From contig PMCH01000130.1 in NCBI GenBank assembly GCA_003154055.1, positions 37,420 through 42,669 of the forward strand: 5,250 bases of DNA, given 5' to 3'. The notes beneath the pieces were generated by a model. It was not told the DNA's origin. It saw nothing but the letters and a program-made list of their open reading frames with translations, and made no database searches. Shown here in pieces: positions 4,980-5,250 of this stretch. Within the stretch, counting starts at the first letter, position 1; each line of letters starts with the position of its first letter. The position numbers and the translations under genes are program-made. Origin of the DNA: Acidobacteriaceae bacterium. Lineage in GTDB: Bacteria; Acidobacteriota; Terriglobia; Terriglobales; Acidobacteriaceae.

Positions 4980-5250
4980 ATGCCTGAACTCCCTGAGGTC
5001 GAAACCATCGTCCGCGGGCTCCACAAGCGAGTGGCGGGCGACACGATCGAGTCCGTCTGGATTGGATCCCGGCCGCAGCCGCTTAAATCCCCGGCGGCGA
5101 CGATCGCTTCCACGCTCGAAGGGAAGCGGATTTCCCGTGTCCATCGTGCCGGCAAACATATTGTGTTCGACCTGGAGGGAAAGGCTGCTCCTGACAAAAC
5201 ACGCCGACGCCCAATTGGCGGACAGAGGCGAGGTGCCGCGTCTACGTCCC
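4980..5250 (+). CDS. mutM: Formamidopyrimidine-DNA glycosylase, N-terminal part (window edge)
   Basis: MutM (Fpg) removes oxidised purines such as 8-oxoguanine from DNA and nicks the abasic site. The start MPELPEVETIVRGL is the diagnostic N-terminus: Pro2 is the Schiff-base nucleophile after Met removal and Glu3 is the catalytic acid. The beta-hairpin lysine is Lys59 in HRAGKHIVFDL. Ninety codons are visible and about 180 are missing. The absence of later domains (H2TH, zinc finger) is due only to the window edge. After IVFDLEG the visible sequence is a basic, Gly/Ala-rich stretch (residues 68-90) where E. coli MutM passes quickly into the HLGMSG segment, so this protein seems to carry a loop insertion. 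ATG 4980 has no clear Shine-Dalgarno. The gene is divergent from the PilZ-like gene. The 101-bp gap contains a TTGACT (4917-4922) but no good -10 box. Confidence 0.95.
   Translation, partial: MPELPEVETIVRGLHKRVAGDTIESVWIGSRPQPLKSPAATIASTLEGKRISRVHRAGKHIVFDLEGKAAPDKTRRRPIGGQRRGAASTS

Overview
The window is a chromosomal housekeeping segment of a GC-rich bacterium. I infer Acidobacteriota (Koribacter/Terriglobia-like). The reasons are the sucC-sucD-ndk order, the protein flavour, and intergenic gaps packed with 7-bp tandem repeats of the kind I associate with that phylum. This assignment rests on memory and not on a search.

Left part, + strand (1-2439): the 3' two-thirds of sucC, then complete sucD, ndk and a 61-residue tautomerase, all in one direction with gaps of 48, 52 and 107 bp. 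SucC and SucD form succinyl-CoA synthetase, which makes succinate plus a nucleoside triphosphate. Ndk exchanges phosphate among nucleotides, so linkage to a substrate-level phosphorylation enzyme makes metabolic sense. The tautomerase is a 4-oxalocrotonate tautomerase-family enzyme of unknown substrate.

Middle and right, - strand (4878-2544): a PilZ-like protein with an AT-hook-like basic N-terminus, then purA (adenylosuccinate synthetase, TTG start), then a small antibiotic-biosynthesis-monooxygenase (ABM) domain protein only 35 bp downstream of purA. The ABM gene converges on the tautomerase gene. At the right edge, + strand, the first 90 codons of mutM (formamidopyrimidine-DNA glycosylase) begin, divergent from the PilZ-like gene.

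The unusual feature is non-coding. Each of the four gaps between 742 and 2543 carries its own array of 7-bp repeats. The unit sequence differs between gaps, but most units share a YGRGW-like core. One gap holds arrays in opposite orientations that form a roughly 30-bp near-perfect inverted repeat directly after the ndk stop. The gaps on the - strand side (2832-2866, 4208-4395, 4879-4979) show no such arrays. I see no tRNA, rRNA, CRISPR array, insertion sequence or defence system.
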